Source: Nocardioides sp. (GTDB lineage: Bacteria; Actinomycetota; Actinomycetes; Propionibacteriales; Nocardioidaceae). Taken from it: a DNA stretch of 6,409 nucleotides. Position numbers and translations under genes: made by a program. Numbering within the stretch: position 1 is the first letter of the stretch; every line of letters starts with the position of its first letter. The notes beneath the pieces were generated by a model. The model was not told the DNA's origin and did no database searches. It saw only the letters and a list, made by a program, of their open reading frames with translations. Location: positions 1-6,409 of the forward strand of contig JARICB010000020.1 of assembly GCA_029264225.1 (NCBI GenBank), in the 5' to 3' direction. Positions 1-5,941 of the stretch are shown piece by piece.

Positions 1-1269
1 CGCTCGGTGGAGTGCAAGCCGTTCGACACCCGCAAGTTGGGCGACGACGAGAAGTTCCAACGCCCCAACAGCATGAAGGGTCCGCTGGGGCTGTGGATCA
101 CCGCAGCCGACTACCGCGACCTGGCGATGGTCAAGCGCACGTGGCGGGGCCGCTGGAAGTCGGTGGTCGCCGCCTGGCGGGTGTCCTCCAACGTGATCCG
201 TCGTCGGCACATGGCTACGGGCGGACGGGCGCTGGTCGCCCGCCTGCGGATGGCGCTCAAGGACGTCGGTGTCGACCTGTGGCTGGAGACCCCGATGACA
301 TCCCTGGTCGTCGAGGACGGCCGAGTAGTGGGTATCGAGGTCAACCGCGAGGGCCGGATCAAGCGGATCCGCGGACGGCACGGCGTCCTGCTCGCCTGTG
401 GTGGCTTCGACCACGACCCCGAACTGCGTGAGACCTGGCTGCCCGAGGGCGGTCGCGAGAACCACAGCCTCGGCGCCGTCGAGAACACCGGCGACGGCAT
501 CAGGGCCGGGCTCACCCTCGGTGCGGCAGTGGACTTCATGGACGACGCCTGGTGGATGCCCAGCGTCGAGCACCCTTCGGGCGCGTCGATCCCGCTGGTC
601 TCCGAGCGCGCCATCCCCGGCCAGGTCATCGTCGATGCCGAAGGCAAGCGCTTCACCAATGAAGCCTCGCCCTACGTGAACTTCGTGCACGACCAGATCG
701 AGGGCAAGCACCTGGTGGCCTGGTGTGTGATGGACTCCCGAGCACGCTCGCGCTACCCCTACGCGCAGATCCTGCCCGGCATGCCGTTCCCGCAGTCGTT
801 CTACGAGGCCGGCACCGTGCACAAGGCGGAGAACCTGCGTGAGCTTGCGGTCGCGATCGGCGTACCGGTGGACAACCTGGTCGCCACTGTCGAGCGCTTC
901 AACGGTTTCGTCGCCACCGGCGTGGACGAGGACTTCGGTCGCGGCGTCTCGGTCTATGACCACTACTACGGCGACCCGACGCTGCCCAACCCGAACCTGG
1001 ATCACGTCGACAAGGCGCCCTACTACGCCATTCGGATCGAGATCGGCGACCTGGGCACCAAGGGTGGTCTGGTCTGCGACGAGCACAGCCGGGTGCTGCG
1101 TGAGGACGACTCCGTGATCGAGGGGCTCTACGCCACCGGCAACGCGAGCGCGTCGGTGATGGCCAATGAATACGCCGGCCCCGGTGCCACCATCGGGCCC
1201 TCGATCGTGTTCGGCTACGTCGCCGCGCGCGACGCCCGGCAGCGGGTGGCGCCTCGTCAGGACGCGTGA
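1..1269 (+). CDS. kstD: 3-ketosteroid delta1-dehydrogenase, C-terminal part (5' truncated by window edge)
   Basis: This FAD flavoenzyme introduces the C1-C2 double bond into ring A of 3-ketosteroids, a step required for ring B opening. The reading frame is open from base 1, and 422 residues are visible before TGA at 1267-1269. About 110-140 N-terminal residues, including the FAD GxGxxG motif and the first catalytic Tyr (Tyr119 of Rhodococcus erythropolis KstD1), should lie upstream. The visible part holds the other catalytic signature. Tyr at 673-675 sits in a NEASPY context (equivalent to Tyr318), and NEYAGPG has Tyr at 1171-1173 and Gly at 1183-1185 (equivalent to Tyr487 and Gly491). The two Tyr are 166 residues apart, against 169 in the reference enzyme. 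The C-terminal LYATGNASAS segment is the usual flavin-contacting end. The 2-nt gap to kshB implies one operon. The GTG at base 7 is an internal Val codon, not the start. Substrate range within the KstD family is not determinable. Confidence 0.9.
   Translation, partial: RSVECKPFDTRKLGDDEKFQRPNSMKGPLGLWITAADYRDLAMVKRTWRGRWKSVVAAWRVSSNVIRRRHMATGGRALVARLRMALKDVGVDLWLETPMTSLVVEDGRVVGIEVNREGRIKRIRGRHGVLLACGGFDHDPELRETWLPEGGRENHSLGAVENTGDGIRAGLTLGAAVDFMDDAWWMPSVEHPSGASIPLVSERAIPGQVIVDAEGKRFTNEASPYVNFVHDQIEGKHLVAWCVMDSRARSRYPYAQILPGMPFPQSFYEAGTVHKAENLRELAVAIGVPVDNLVATVERFNGFVATGVDEDFGRGVSVYDHYYGDPTLPNPNLDHVDKAPYYAIRIEIGDLGTKGGLVCDEHSRVLREDDSVIEGLYATGNASASVMANEYAGPGATIGPSIVFGYVAARDARQRVAPRQDA
1259..1262 (+). 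promoter_or_regulatory. Shine-Dalgarno core AGGA for kshB
   Basis: AGGA lies inside the last codons of kstD. It is 9 nt before the ATG at 1272 but only 3 nt before the GTG at 1266, so it favours the ATG start. This is a short, modest site; the choice between starts changes the protein by only two residues. Confidence 0.45.
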
Positions 1270-1271
1270 CG

Positions 1272-2285
1272 ATGGCCAAGGTGCGAGTCGTCGAGGTCGT
1301 CCGGGAGACCGCGGAGGCGCACTCGCTGGTGCTCGAACCGCTTGACGGTGCGCCCTTCGAGTACCTGCCCGGACAGTTCCTGACGGTGCGGGTTCCCTCG
1401 GACCGGGACGGGGGAGCGGCACGCTGCTACTCGCTGTGCTCCTCACCCGAGCGCGACCATCGGCTCAAGGTGACCATCAAGCGCACCCGCGACGGCTACG
1501 CCTCCAACTGGCTGTGCGACAACGTGGTGGTCGGCTGCGAACTCGACGTGCTGCCCCCCGCGGGCACGTTCGTGCCGAAGGACCTGGATCGCGACTTCCT
1601 GCTACTCGCGGGTGGTAGCGGCATCACTCCCGTGCTGTCGATCCTCAAGACTGCACTGCACGCTGGTCAGGGTCTGGTCACGCTCATCTATGCCAATCGC
1701 GACGAGGCCTCGGTCATCTTCCGCGACGAACTGGTGGCACTGACCGAGGAGTTTCCCGAGCGGCTAGCGATCGTGCACTGGCTGGAGTCGGTGCAGGGCC
1801 TGCCGAGTCAACCCGTGCTGAGTGCGCTGCTGGCGTCGTACGGCGATCGCGAGGCCTTCGTCTGTGGTCCAGGGCCTTTCATGGACCTGACCGTCCGCAC
1901 GCTGACCGGCCTGGGTTTCCCCCGCGAACGCGTGCACCAGGAGGTCTTCACCTCCTTGGCGGGGGACCCCTTCGCCGAGGTGGTGCTCCCCACCGATGGT
2001 GTCGGGATGGATGCCGAGGTCCAGGTGGAGCTCGACGGCGAGACCTCCACGCACGCGTGGCCCGCCGGGGCTCGGTTGCTCGACGTGCTGCTCGCAGCAG
2101 GTCGGGAGGCGCCGTTCTCGTGCCGCGAGGGCGCCTGCAGCGCATGCGCCTGTTTGCTGCAGGAAGGCACAGTTGAGCTAGATCACAACGAGGTGCTCGA
2201 CGATGTCGATCTGGCAGACGGAATCATCCTTGCCTGCCAGGCCCGCGCCACGTCGCCGGTCGTGAAGATTTCGTACGACGTGTGA
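1272..2285 (+). CDS. kshB: 3-ketosteroid 9alpha-hydroxylase, ferredoxin reductase component
   Basis: KshB passes electrons from NAD(P)H through FAD and a 2Fe-2S centre to the Rieske oxygenase KshA, which hydroxylates C9 of 4-ene or 1,4-diene 3-ketosteroids. The protein is 337 residues, close to the family's usual 340-360. Three domains are visible in order. The FAD-binding barrel carries RCYSL at residues 51-55. The nucleotide-binding domain carries GGSGITP at 114-120, YANR at 140-143 and CGPGPFM at 198-204. The C-terminal plant-type ferredoxin domain has Cys284, Cys289, Cys292 and Cys322 in CX4CX2CX29C spacing. The start is taken at ATG 1272; GTG 1266, overlapping the kstD stop, is the alternative. 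Similar reductases serve phenylacetyl-CoA epoxidation (PaaE) and other Rieske oxygenases, but the kstD/hsaA/hsaC neighbours favour KshB. No KshA gene is in the window. Confidence 0.88.
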   Translation: MAKVRVVEVVRETAEAHSLVLEPLDGAPFEYLPGQFLTVRVPSDRDGGAARCYSLCSSPERDHRLKVTIKRTRDGYASNWLCDNVVVGCELDVLPPAGTFVPKDLDRDFLLLAGGSGITPVLSILKTALHAGQGLVTLIYANRDEASVIFRDELVALTEEFPERLAIVHWLESVQGLPSQPVLSALLASYGDREAFVCGPGPFMDLTVRTLTGLGFPRERVHQEVFTSLAGDPFAEVVLPTDGVGMDAEVQVELDGETSTHAWPAGARLLDVLLAAGREAPFSCREGACSACACLLQEGTVELDHNEVLDDVDLADGIILACQARATSPVVKISYDV

Positions 2286-2296
2286 GTTCTTCCGGT

Positions 2297-2313
2297 CTCC
2301 CAGTCACTGGGAG
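2297..2313. promoter_or_regulatory. Perfect 17-bp palindrome, candidate operator or mRNA hairpin
   Basis: CTCCCAGTCACTGGGAG has two 8-bp arms that are exact reverse complements around one central C. Allowing one mismatch (T2296 opposite C2314), the pairing extends two more G-C pairs to 2294-2316. As DNA it looks like the binding site of a dimeric repressor. As RNA it would form a stem with about a 3-nt loop, but no U-run follows, so a standard intrinsic terminator is unlikely. It does not match the KstR consensus (TnnAACnnGTTnnA), so the regulator, if any, is unassigned. Confidence 0.5.
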
Positions 2314-2321
2314 CCCATCAG

Positions 2322-2340
2322 CGCCGGGGAGGTCCCGGTG
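2322..2340 (+). repeat. Short inverted repeat / possible stem-loop
   Basis: CCGGG at 2324-2328 and CCCGG at 2334-2338 are perfect 5-bp arms around the loop GAGGT. In RNA the stem could extend outward through a G-U wobble (2323/2339) and a C-G pair (2322/2340). In this G+C-rich DNA a repeat this short may arise by chance. It lies 9 nt downstream of the larger palindrome, and its GGGAG (2327-2331) could also pair with the CTCCC of that palindrome, giving a competing fold. Confidence 0.3.
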
Positions 2341-2362
2341 ACACCGTGTTCATCCAGACTTC

Positions 2363-2368
2363 AGGAGG
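2363..2368 (+). promoter_or_regulatory. Strong Shine-Dalgarno AGGAGG for hsaA
   Basis: AGGAGG is followed by the spacer CATC and ATG at 2373. The spacing is short (4 nt), but the full consensus makes 2373 the clear start rather than the in-frame GTG at 2346. It is the strongest ribosome binding site in the window, consistent with independent translation after the intergenic gap. Confidence 0.75.
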
Positions 2369-2372
2369 CATC

Positions 2373-3557
2373 ATGACCCACCCCGCACTCGCGGCCGTCG
2401 AGGAACGCGCCGACGAGATCACCGCGCTGGCCGAGTCCAACGAGAAGCTCGGCAAGCTCGATGACCGCGCGGCCAAACTGCTCCGCGACACCGGTGTCAT
2501 CAAGATGCTCCAGCCCGCCAAGTACGGCGGCGCCGAGGCCCACCCCCGCGAGTTCGCCGAGACCGTCATGCGGGTCGCCTCGCTCGACGGCTCCGCGGGC
2601 TGGGTCGCCGGCATCGTCGGCGTGCACCCGTGGGAGATGGCGATGTGCGACGAGTCGGTCCAAGAGGCCGTCTGGGGCAAGGACAACGACACCTGGATCG
2701 CGTCGCCGTACGCCCCGATGGGCATCCTGACCCCCGTCGACGGTGGCTACCGGTTCAGCGGCCGCTGGCAGTTCTCCTCGGGCACCGACCACTGCGACTG
2801 GATCTTCCTGGGCGCGTTCATGGGCGACGTCGAGGGCAACCGGGCGATGCCGCCGGTCAACTACCACGTCATCCTGCCGCGCAGCGATTACGAGATCGTC
2901 GAAGACTCCTGGGACGTCGTCGGCCTGCGGGGCACCGGCTCCAAGGACGTCATCGTCAAGGACGCCTTCATCCCGGAGAACCGGGCGATCGCCTTCAGCA
3001 GGTTCATGGACGGCTCGATGCCGCGGGAGGCCGGGCTGACCAACCCGACCTATCACATCCCGTTCACCACGGCCTTCCCGATGGGCATCACCAGCGCCGT
3101 TATCGGCATCGCCGAGGGCGCGCTCGCCGCGCACCTGGCCTACCAGAAGACGCGCGTGCAGATCACCGGCACCCGCGCCACCGACGACCCCTACGTGCTC
3201 TTCGCGATCGGCCAGGCCGCCGAGGAGATCAAGGCCTCGCGCACCGCGATGCTCGACAACGTCTCGAAGTTCTACGACGCCGCCGAGGCCGGTCGCGAGA
3301 TCACGTTCGCCGAGCGTGCCGCCTCGCGACAGACGCAGGTCTCGGCAGCCTGGCGCGCCGTGCGGGCCATGGACGAGGTCGTCGCCCGCTCGGGTGGCAA
3401 CGGGATGCGGATGGACAACCCCATCCAGCGCTTCTGGCGCGACGGCCATATGGGCCTCGCGCACGCCATCCACGTCCCCGGTCCGGTCGCACACGTCTCC
3501 GCACTTACCCAGGTCGGCGTCACCCCGCCGCCTGGTCCCATGCTCTCGATGATCTGA
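2373..3557 (+). CDS. hsaA: HsaA-type flavin-dependent 3-hydroxy-9,10-secosteroid (3-HSA) 4-hydroxylase, oxygenase component
   Basis: HsaA is a two-component, group D flavin monooxygenase with an acyl-CoA dehydrogenase fold. It uses reduced flavin from HsaB to ortho-hydroxylate 3-HSA to the catechol 3,4-DHSA. The 394-residue protein equals the length I recall for M. tuberculosis HsaA. It shares that protein's landmarks: GWVAGIVGVHPWE with His85, APMG, VDGGYRFSGRW, SSGTDH (Ser136, His140), RGTGS at 186-190, and IQRFWRDGH near the C-terminus with His359. His85, Ser136 and His359 lie where this enzyme class has flavin- or substrate-contacting residues. The acyl-CoA dehydrogenase catalytic Glu is not expected in this branch. 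No HsaB reductase is adjacent, so reduced flavin must come from a gene outside the window. A related phenol hydroxylase with a different substrate cannot be excluded, but the following extradiol dioxygenase supports HsaA. Confidence 0.87.
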   Translation: MTHPALAAVEERADEITALAESNEKLGKLDDRAAKLLRDTGVIKMLQPAKYGGAEAHPREFAETVMRVASLDGSAGWVAGIVGVHPWEMAMCDESVQEAVWGKDNDTWIASPYAPMGILTPVDGGYRFSGRWQFSSGTDHCDWIFLGAFMGDVEGNRAMPPVNYHVILPRSDYEIVEDSWDVVGLRGTGSKDVIVKDAFIPENRAIAFSRFMDGSMPREAGLTNPTYHIPFTTAFPMGITSAVIGIAEGALAAHLAYQKTRVQITGTRATDDPYVLFAIGQAAEEIKASRTAMLDNVSKFYDAAEAGREITFAERAASRQTQVSAAWRAVRAMDEVVARSGGNGMRMDNPIQRFWRDGHMGLAHAIHVPGPVAHVSALTQVGVTPPPGPMLSMI

Positions 3558-3561
3558 GGAG
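3555..3561 (+). promoter_or_regulatory. Shine-Dalgarno TGAGGAG overlapping the hsaA stop codon
   Basis: The hsaA stop TGA is itself the start of TGAGGAG, followed by a 6-nt spacer and ATG at 3568. Ribosomes ending on hsaA would cover this site, which implies coupled translation of hsaA and hsaC. Confidence 0.65.
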
Positions 3562-3567
3562 TTCTCC

Positions 3568-4494
3568 ATGACAGACATTCGCGGCCTCGGTTACCTCCGG
3601 GTCCAGTCCACCGATATCCCTCGCTGGCGCGAGCTCACCGTCGAGGCGCTCGGCCTGGCCGAGACCACCGGCCCCCACGAGGACGGCCTCTACCTGCGCA
3701 TGGATGAGCGCGAAGCGCGCCTCATCGTGCTGCCGGGTGAGACCGATGGTGTGCTCGCCGTCGGCTGGGAGGTGCGCGACCAGTTCGCACTCTCCCGCGT
3801 CGGCCGGGCCGTCGAGGCCGCGGGTTTCGGTGTCAAGGAGCTATCGCAGTCCGAGTGCGATGAGCGTCGCGTCGAGGCCGCCCTGCTGTTCGAGGACCCC
3901 GCCGGGACACCGGTCGAGGTGTTCTTCGGTCCCGTCCTCGACCACGACCCGGTGCGCACGCGCTGGATGCAGACCTTCATCACCGGTGACCAGGGAATGG
4001 GCCACGTCGTCCTCCCGACCACCAACCCCGCCGAGACCGTCCAGTTCTACACCGAGGTGTTGGGCTTCCTGCCCCGCGGCGCGGTCCGGATCGGCCCGAA
4101 GAAGGCGACCGGTTCCGACGAGACGCCTACCCGGGTTCGCTTCATGGGCGTCAACGAGCGCCACCACAGCCTCGCGGTCTGCCCCGCTCCACACGGCGAG
4201 GCCCCTGGTCTGGTGCACCTGATGATGGAGGTCGACTCGCTCGACGCCGTCGGTCGGGCCCTCGACGAGGTCAACCGTCGCGGCTTCTCGGTGTCCTCGA
4301 CGTTGGGTCGCCACACCAACGACAAGATGGTGTCGTTCTACGTGCGCGCCCCCGGCGGCTGGGACCTCGAATACGGCTGCGAAGGGCTGCTCGTCGACGA
4401 GAGCTACTACACCGCCGAGGAGATCACCGCAGACTCCTACTGGGGTCACGACTGGTCCGGCTCCGAGCCGCTCGCTGCGTTCTCGGCGCCGTAG
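3568..4494 (+). CDS. hsaC: HsaC-type extradiol (meta-cleavage) catechol dioxygenase, 3,4-DHSA dioxygenase
   Basis: HsaC is an Fe(II)-dependent type I extradiol dioxygenase. It opens the aromatic ring A of 3,4-DHSA between C4 and C5 to give 4,9-DSHA, the substrate of the hydrolase HsaD. The 308 residues form two vicinal-oxygen-chelate domains (about 1-125 and 140-290), the usual size for BphC/HsaC enzymes. The iron ligands are visible as His146 (GMGHVVL), His217 (LVHLMMEV) and Glu268 (WDLEYG). Second-shell residues are also present: His200 (RHHSLA), His249 (GRHTNDKMVSFY) and Tyr258. All match the BphC pattern, so the enzyme should be active. It starts 10 nt after hsaA behind TGAGGAG. BphC (2,3-dihydroxybiphenyl) activity is the main alternative; the secosteroid assignment rests on the neighbours KstD, KshB and HsaA. 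HsaD is absent from the window. Confidence 0.88.
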   Translation: MTDIRGLGYLRVQSTDIPRWRELTVEALGLAETTGPHEDGLYLRMDEREARLIVLPGETDGVLAVGWEVRDQFALSRVGRAVEAAGFGVKELSQSECDERRVEAALLFEDPAGTPVEVFFGPVLDHDPVRTRWMQTFITGDQGMGHVVLPTTNPAETVQFYTEVLGFLPRGAVRIGPKKATGSDETPTRVRFMGVNERHHSLAVCPAPHGEAPGLVHLMMEVDSLDAVGRALDEVNRRGFSVSSTLGRHTNDKMVSFYVRAPGGWDLEYGCEGLLVDESYYTAEEITADSYWGHDWSGSEPLAAFSAP

Positions 4495-4504
4495 GTCCGA
4501 GCCG

Positions 4505-5941
4505 GTGACAGCTGAGGGCGATGAGCTCGTCGACGTCATTGTGGTGGGCTTCGGCATCGCCGGAGCCTGCGCGGCGATCTCGGCCGCCGAGGCAGGCGCC
4601 TCGGTGCTCGTCATCGAGCGCGCCGGTGCGCCAGGCGGCTCGTCGGCGCTGTCGGGCGGCGAGGTCTATCTCGGCGGTGGCACATCCGTGCAGAAGGCGT
4701 GTGGCTTTGACGACACTCCCGCCGACATGTTCGCGTTCCTCACTGCGGCGCTCGGCCCGCATGCCGACGCCGAGAAGCTCCGGTTCTACTGCGATGACAG
4801 CCTCGACCATTTCGACTGGCTCCTCGAGCACGGAGTGGAGTTCACCCCGAGTCTCTACGACGCCCCGACCTGGATGCCCTCGACGACCGATGGCTTGATG
4901 TGGCTGGGGGAGAACAGCTACCCCTTCGACACCCTGGCCACGCCGGCTCCGCGCGGGCACCGTCCGCCGATGCCCTACTTCGCCGGGGCGCCGCTGATGG
5001 CCGCGCTCGTCGCGGCTGCCGCCTCCGCCGGAGTGCGCACCGTGGTCGACACCCGCGTCACCTCACTCGTCGTAGAGGAAGGGCGGGTCGTCGGAGTGCG
5101 GGCCAAGACCTACGGCGCCGAGCGCGAGTTCGCGGCCCGTCGCGGGGTCGTCCTCACCACCGGTGGTTTCGTCGACAACGAGGACATGCTGGAGGCTCAC
5201 GTCCCGGCGCTGCTGGGGCAGGCCAAGGTCAGCGACGGGCTCGATGACGGCTCCGGCATCACGATGGCCCAGGCGGTCGGAGCCGCGACCCGACGGATGC
5301 ACGCCCACGAGGTCGCACTGACGGTGCTGCCGGCTCTGGCGGCCCGCGGCATCCTGGTCAACGCCCGTGGACAGCGGTTCGTCAACGAGGACACCTACCC
5401 CGGCACCGTCAGTCACGCGGCCGTCAACCACCAGCCGGCGCCCTTCTGGGTGATCGCCGACGAGGCCGCCTTCGACGACATCCCCCCGGACGACCTGTGG
5501 GGGGTGCGCCCCCACCACGCAGCCGAGACGCTCGGCGAGCTCGAGCAGGATCTGGGCATGCCCGCGGGATCGCTCGAAGCCACCGTTTCTGCCTACAACG
5601 CTCACGCCGCCCTCGGTAAGGACCCGTGGTTCCACAAGGCGTCGAAGTGGCTGCGGCCCTTGCAGGCGCCGTACGCGGCCGTCGACGTCGCGGCAGGGTT
5701 TCACCCCGGTGACCGCGAGAGCAGCACGAACGGCACCGGCGTCGCCGGTTTCACCCTCGGCGGACTGCACACCACCGTCGACGGGGAGGTGCTGTCCCTG
5801 ACCGGAGACCCCATTGCGGGCCTGTTCGCGGCGGGCCGTGCCACTGCCGGCATGCATGGCGAGGGCTACATCAGCGGTACGTCGCTGGGGGACGGCTCCT
5901 ACTTCGGCCGTCGTGCCGGGCGTTCGGTGGCCGCTCAATGA
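4505..5941 (+). CDS. FAD-dependent 3-ketosteroid delta4-(5alpha)-dehydrogenase (TesI / Kst4D type)
   Basis: This 478-residue flavoprotein belongs to the fumarate reductase/KstD superfamily. The N-terminal Rossmann motif is GFGIAG at residues 15-20 with the ribose-binding acid Glu38, and the C-terminal flavin segment starts GLFAAGR at 439-445. Where KstD has YxGPG, this protein reads GEGYISGTSLGDG, placing Tyr455 and Ser457 in a Y-x-S pair. Tyr466 and Ser468 are essential in the Rhodococcus jostii delta4-(5alpha)-dehydrogenase (Ser is the C4 proton abstractor). Tyr298 in NEDTYPG is the likely counterpart of its Tyr319. I therefore infer oxidation of 5alpha-saturated 3-ketosteroids to 4-en-3-ones. 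The start is GTG 4505, 10 nt after hsaC and 10 codons before the first glycine of the FAD motif; only a weak AGG lies upstream, suggesting coupled translation. The C-terminus overlaps the SDR start as ATGA. A related FAD steroid dehydrogenase of other regiochemistry remains possible. Confidence 0.75.
   Translation: MTAEGDELVDVIVVGFGIAGACAAISAAEAGASVLVIERAGAPGGSSALSGGEVYLGGGTSVQKACGFDDTPADMFAFLTAALGPHADAEKLRFYCDDSLDHFDWLLEHGVEFTPSLYDAPTWMPSTTDGLMWLGENSYPFDTLATPAPRGHRPPMPYFAGAPLMAALVAAAASAGVRTVVDTRVTSLVVEEGRVVGVRAKTYGAEREFAARRGVVLTTGGFVDNEDMLEAHVPALLGQAKVSDGLDDGSGITMAQAVGAATRRMHAHEVALTVLPALAARGILVNARGQRFVNEDTYPGTVSHAAVNHQPAPFWVIADEAAFDDIPPDDLWGVRPHHAAETLGELEQDLGMPAGSLEATVSAYNAHAALGKDPWFHKASKWLRPLQAPYAAVDVAAGFHPGDRESSTNGTGVAGFTLGGLHTTVDGEVLSLTGDPIAGLFAAGRATAGMHGEGYISGTSLGDGSYFGRRAGRSVAAQ

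Larger units (their letters stand above)
2286..2372. other. Intergenic region between kshB and hsaA with two inverted repeats
   Basis: This 87-nt gap is the only non-coding stretch of note in an otherwise tightly packed cluster. It contains a perfect 17-bp palindrome (2297-2313), a second weaker inverted repeat (2322-2340) and the hsaA ribosome binding site. No convincing -10/-35 pair could be seen. It could hold a second promoter with its operator, or a hairpin that adjusts expression between the two halves of the cluster. Confidence 0.6.

Noticed and set aside
2294..2316. Intrinsic terminator after kshB
   Set aside because: The palindrome can form a stem, but no T-run follows it, and the downstream genes belong to the same pathway and strand.
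2340..2353. Partial match to the KstR operator (GTGTTC half-site)
   Set aside because: The right half fits, but the left half has ACC instead of AAC and both outer conserved bases (T and A) are missing; only 5 of the 8 conserved positions of TnnAACnnGTTnnA match, too weak to call.
2338..2366. Possible promoter with GTGACA as a -35 element
   Set aside because: No acceptable -10 hexamer lies 16-18 nt downstream, where the sequence runs into the ribosome binding site of hsaA.
2346..2372. Upstream GTG start for hsaA at 2346
   Set aside because: The nine extra residues have no ribosome site in front, whereas ATG 2373 follows AGGAGG and gives the 394-residue length typical of HsaA.
2361..3578. 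Long minus-strand open frame of 405 codons opposite hsaA
   Set aside because: It lies entirely over a well-supported gene, its translation is rich in Gly, Asp, Arg and Val with no recognisable motif, and long antisense frames are expected in DNA with strong third-position G+C.
5063..5938. Minus-strand open frame of 291 codons opposite the second flavoprotein gene
   Set aside because: It is an antisense shadow of a gene with clear FAD and catalytic motifs; no domain or ribosome site supports it.
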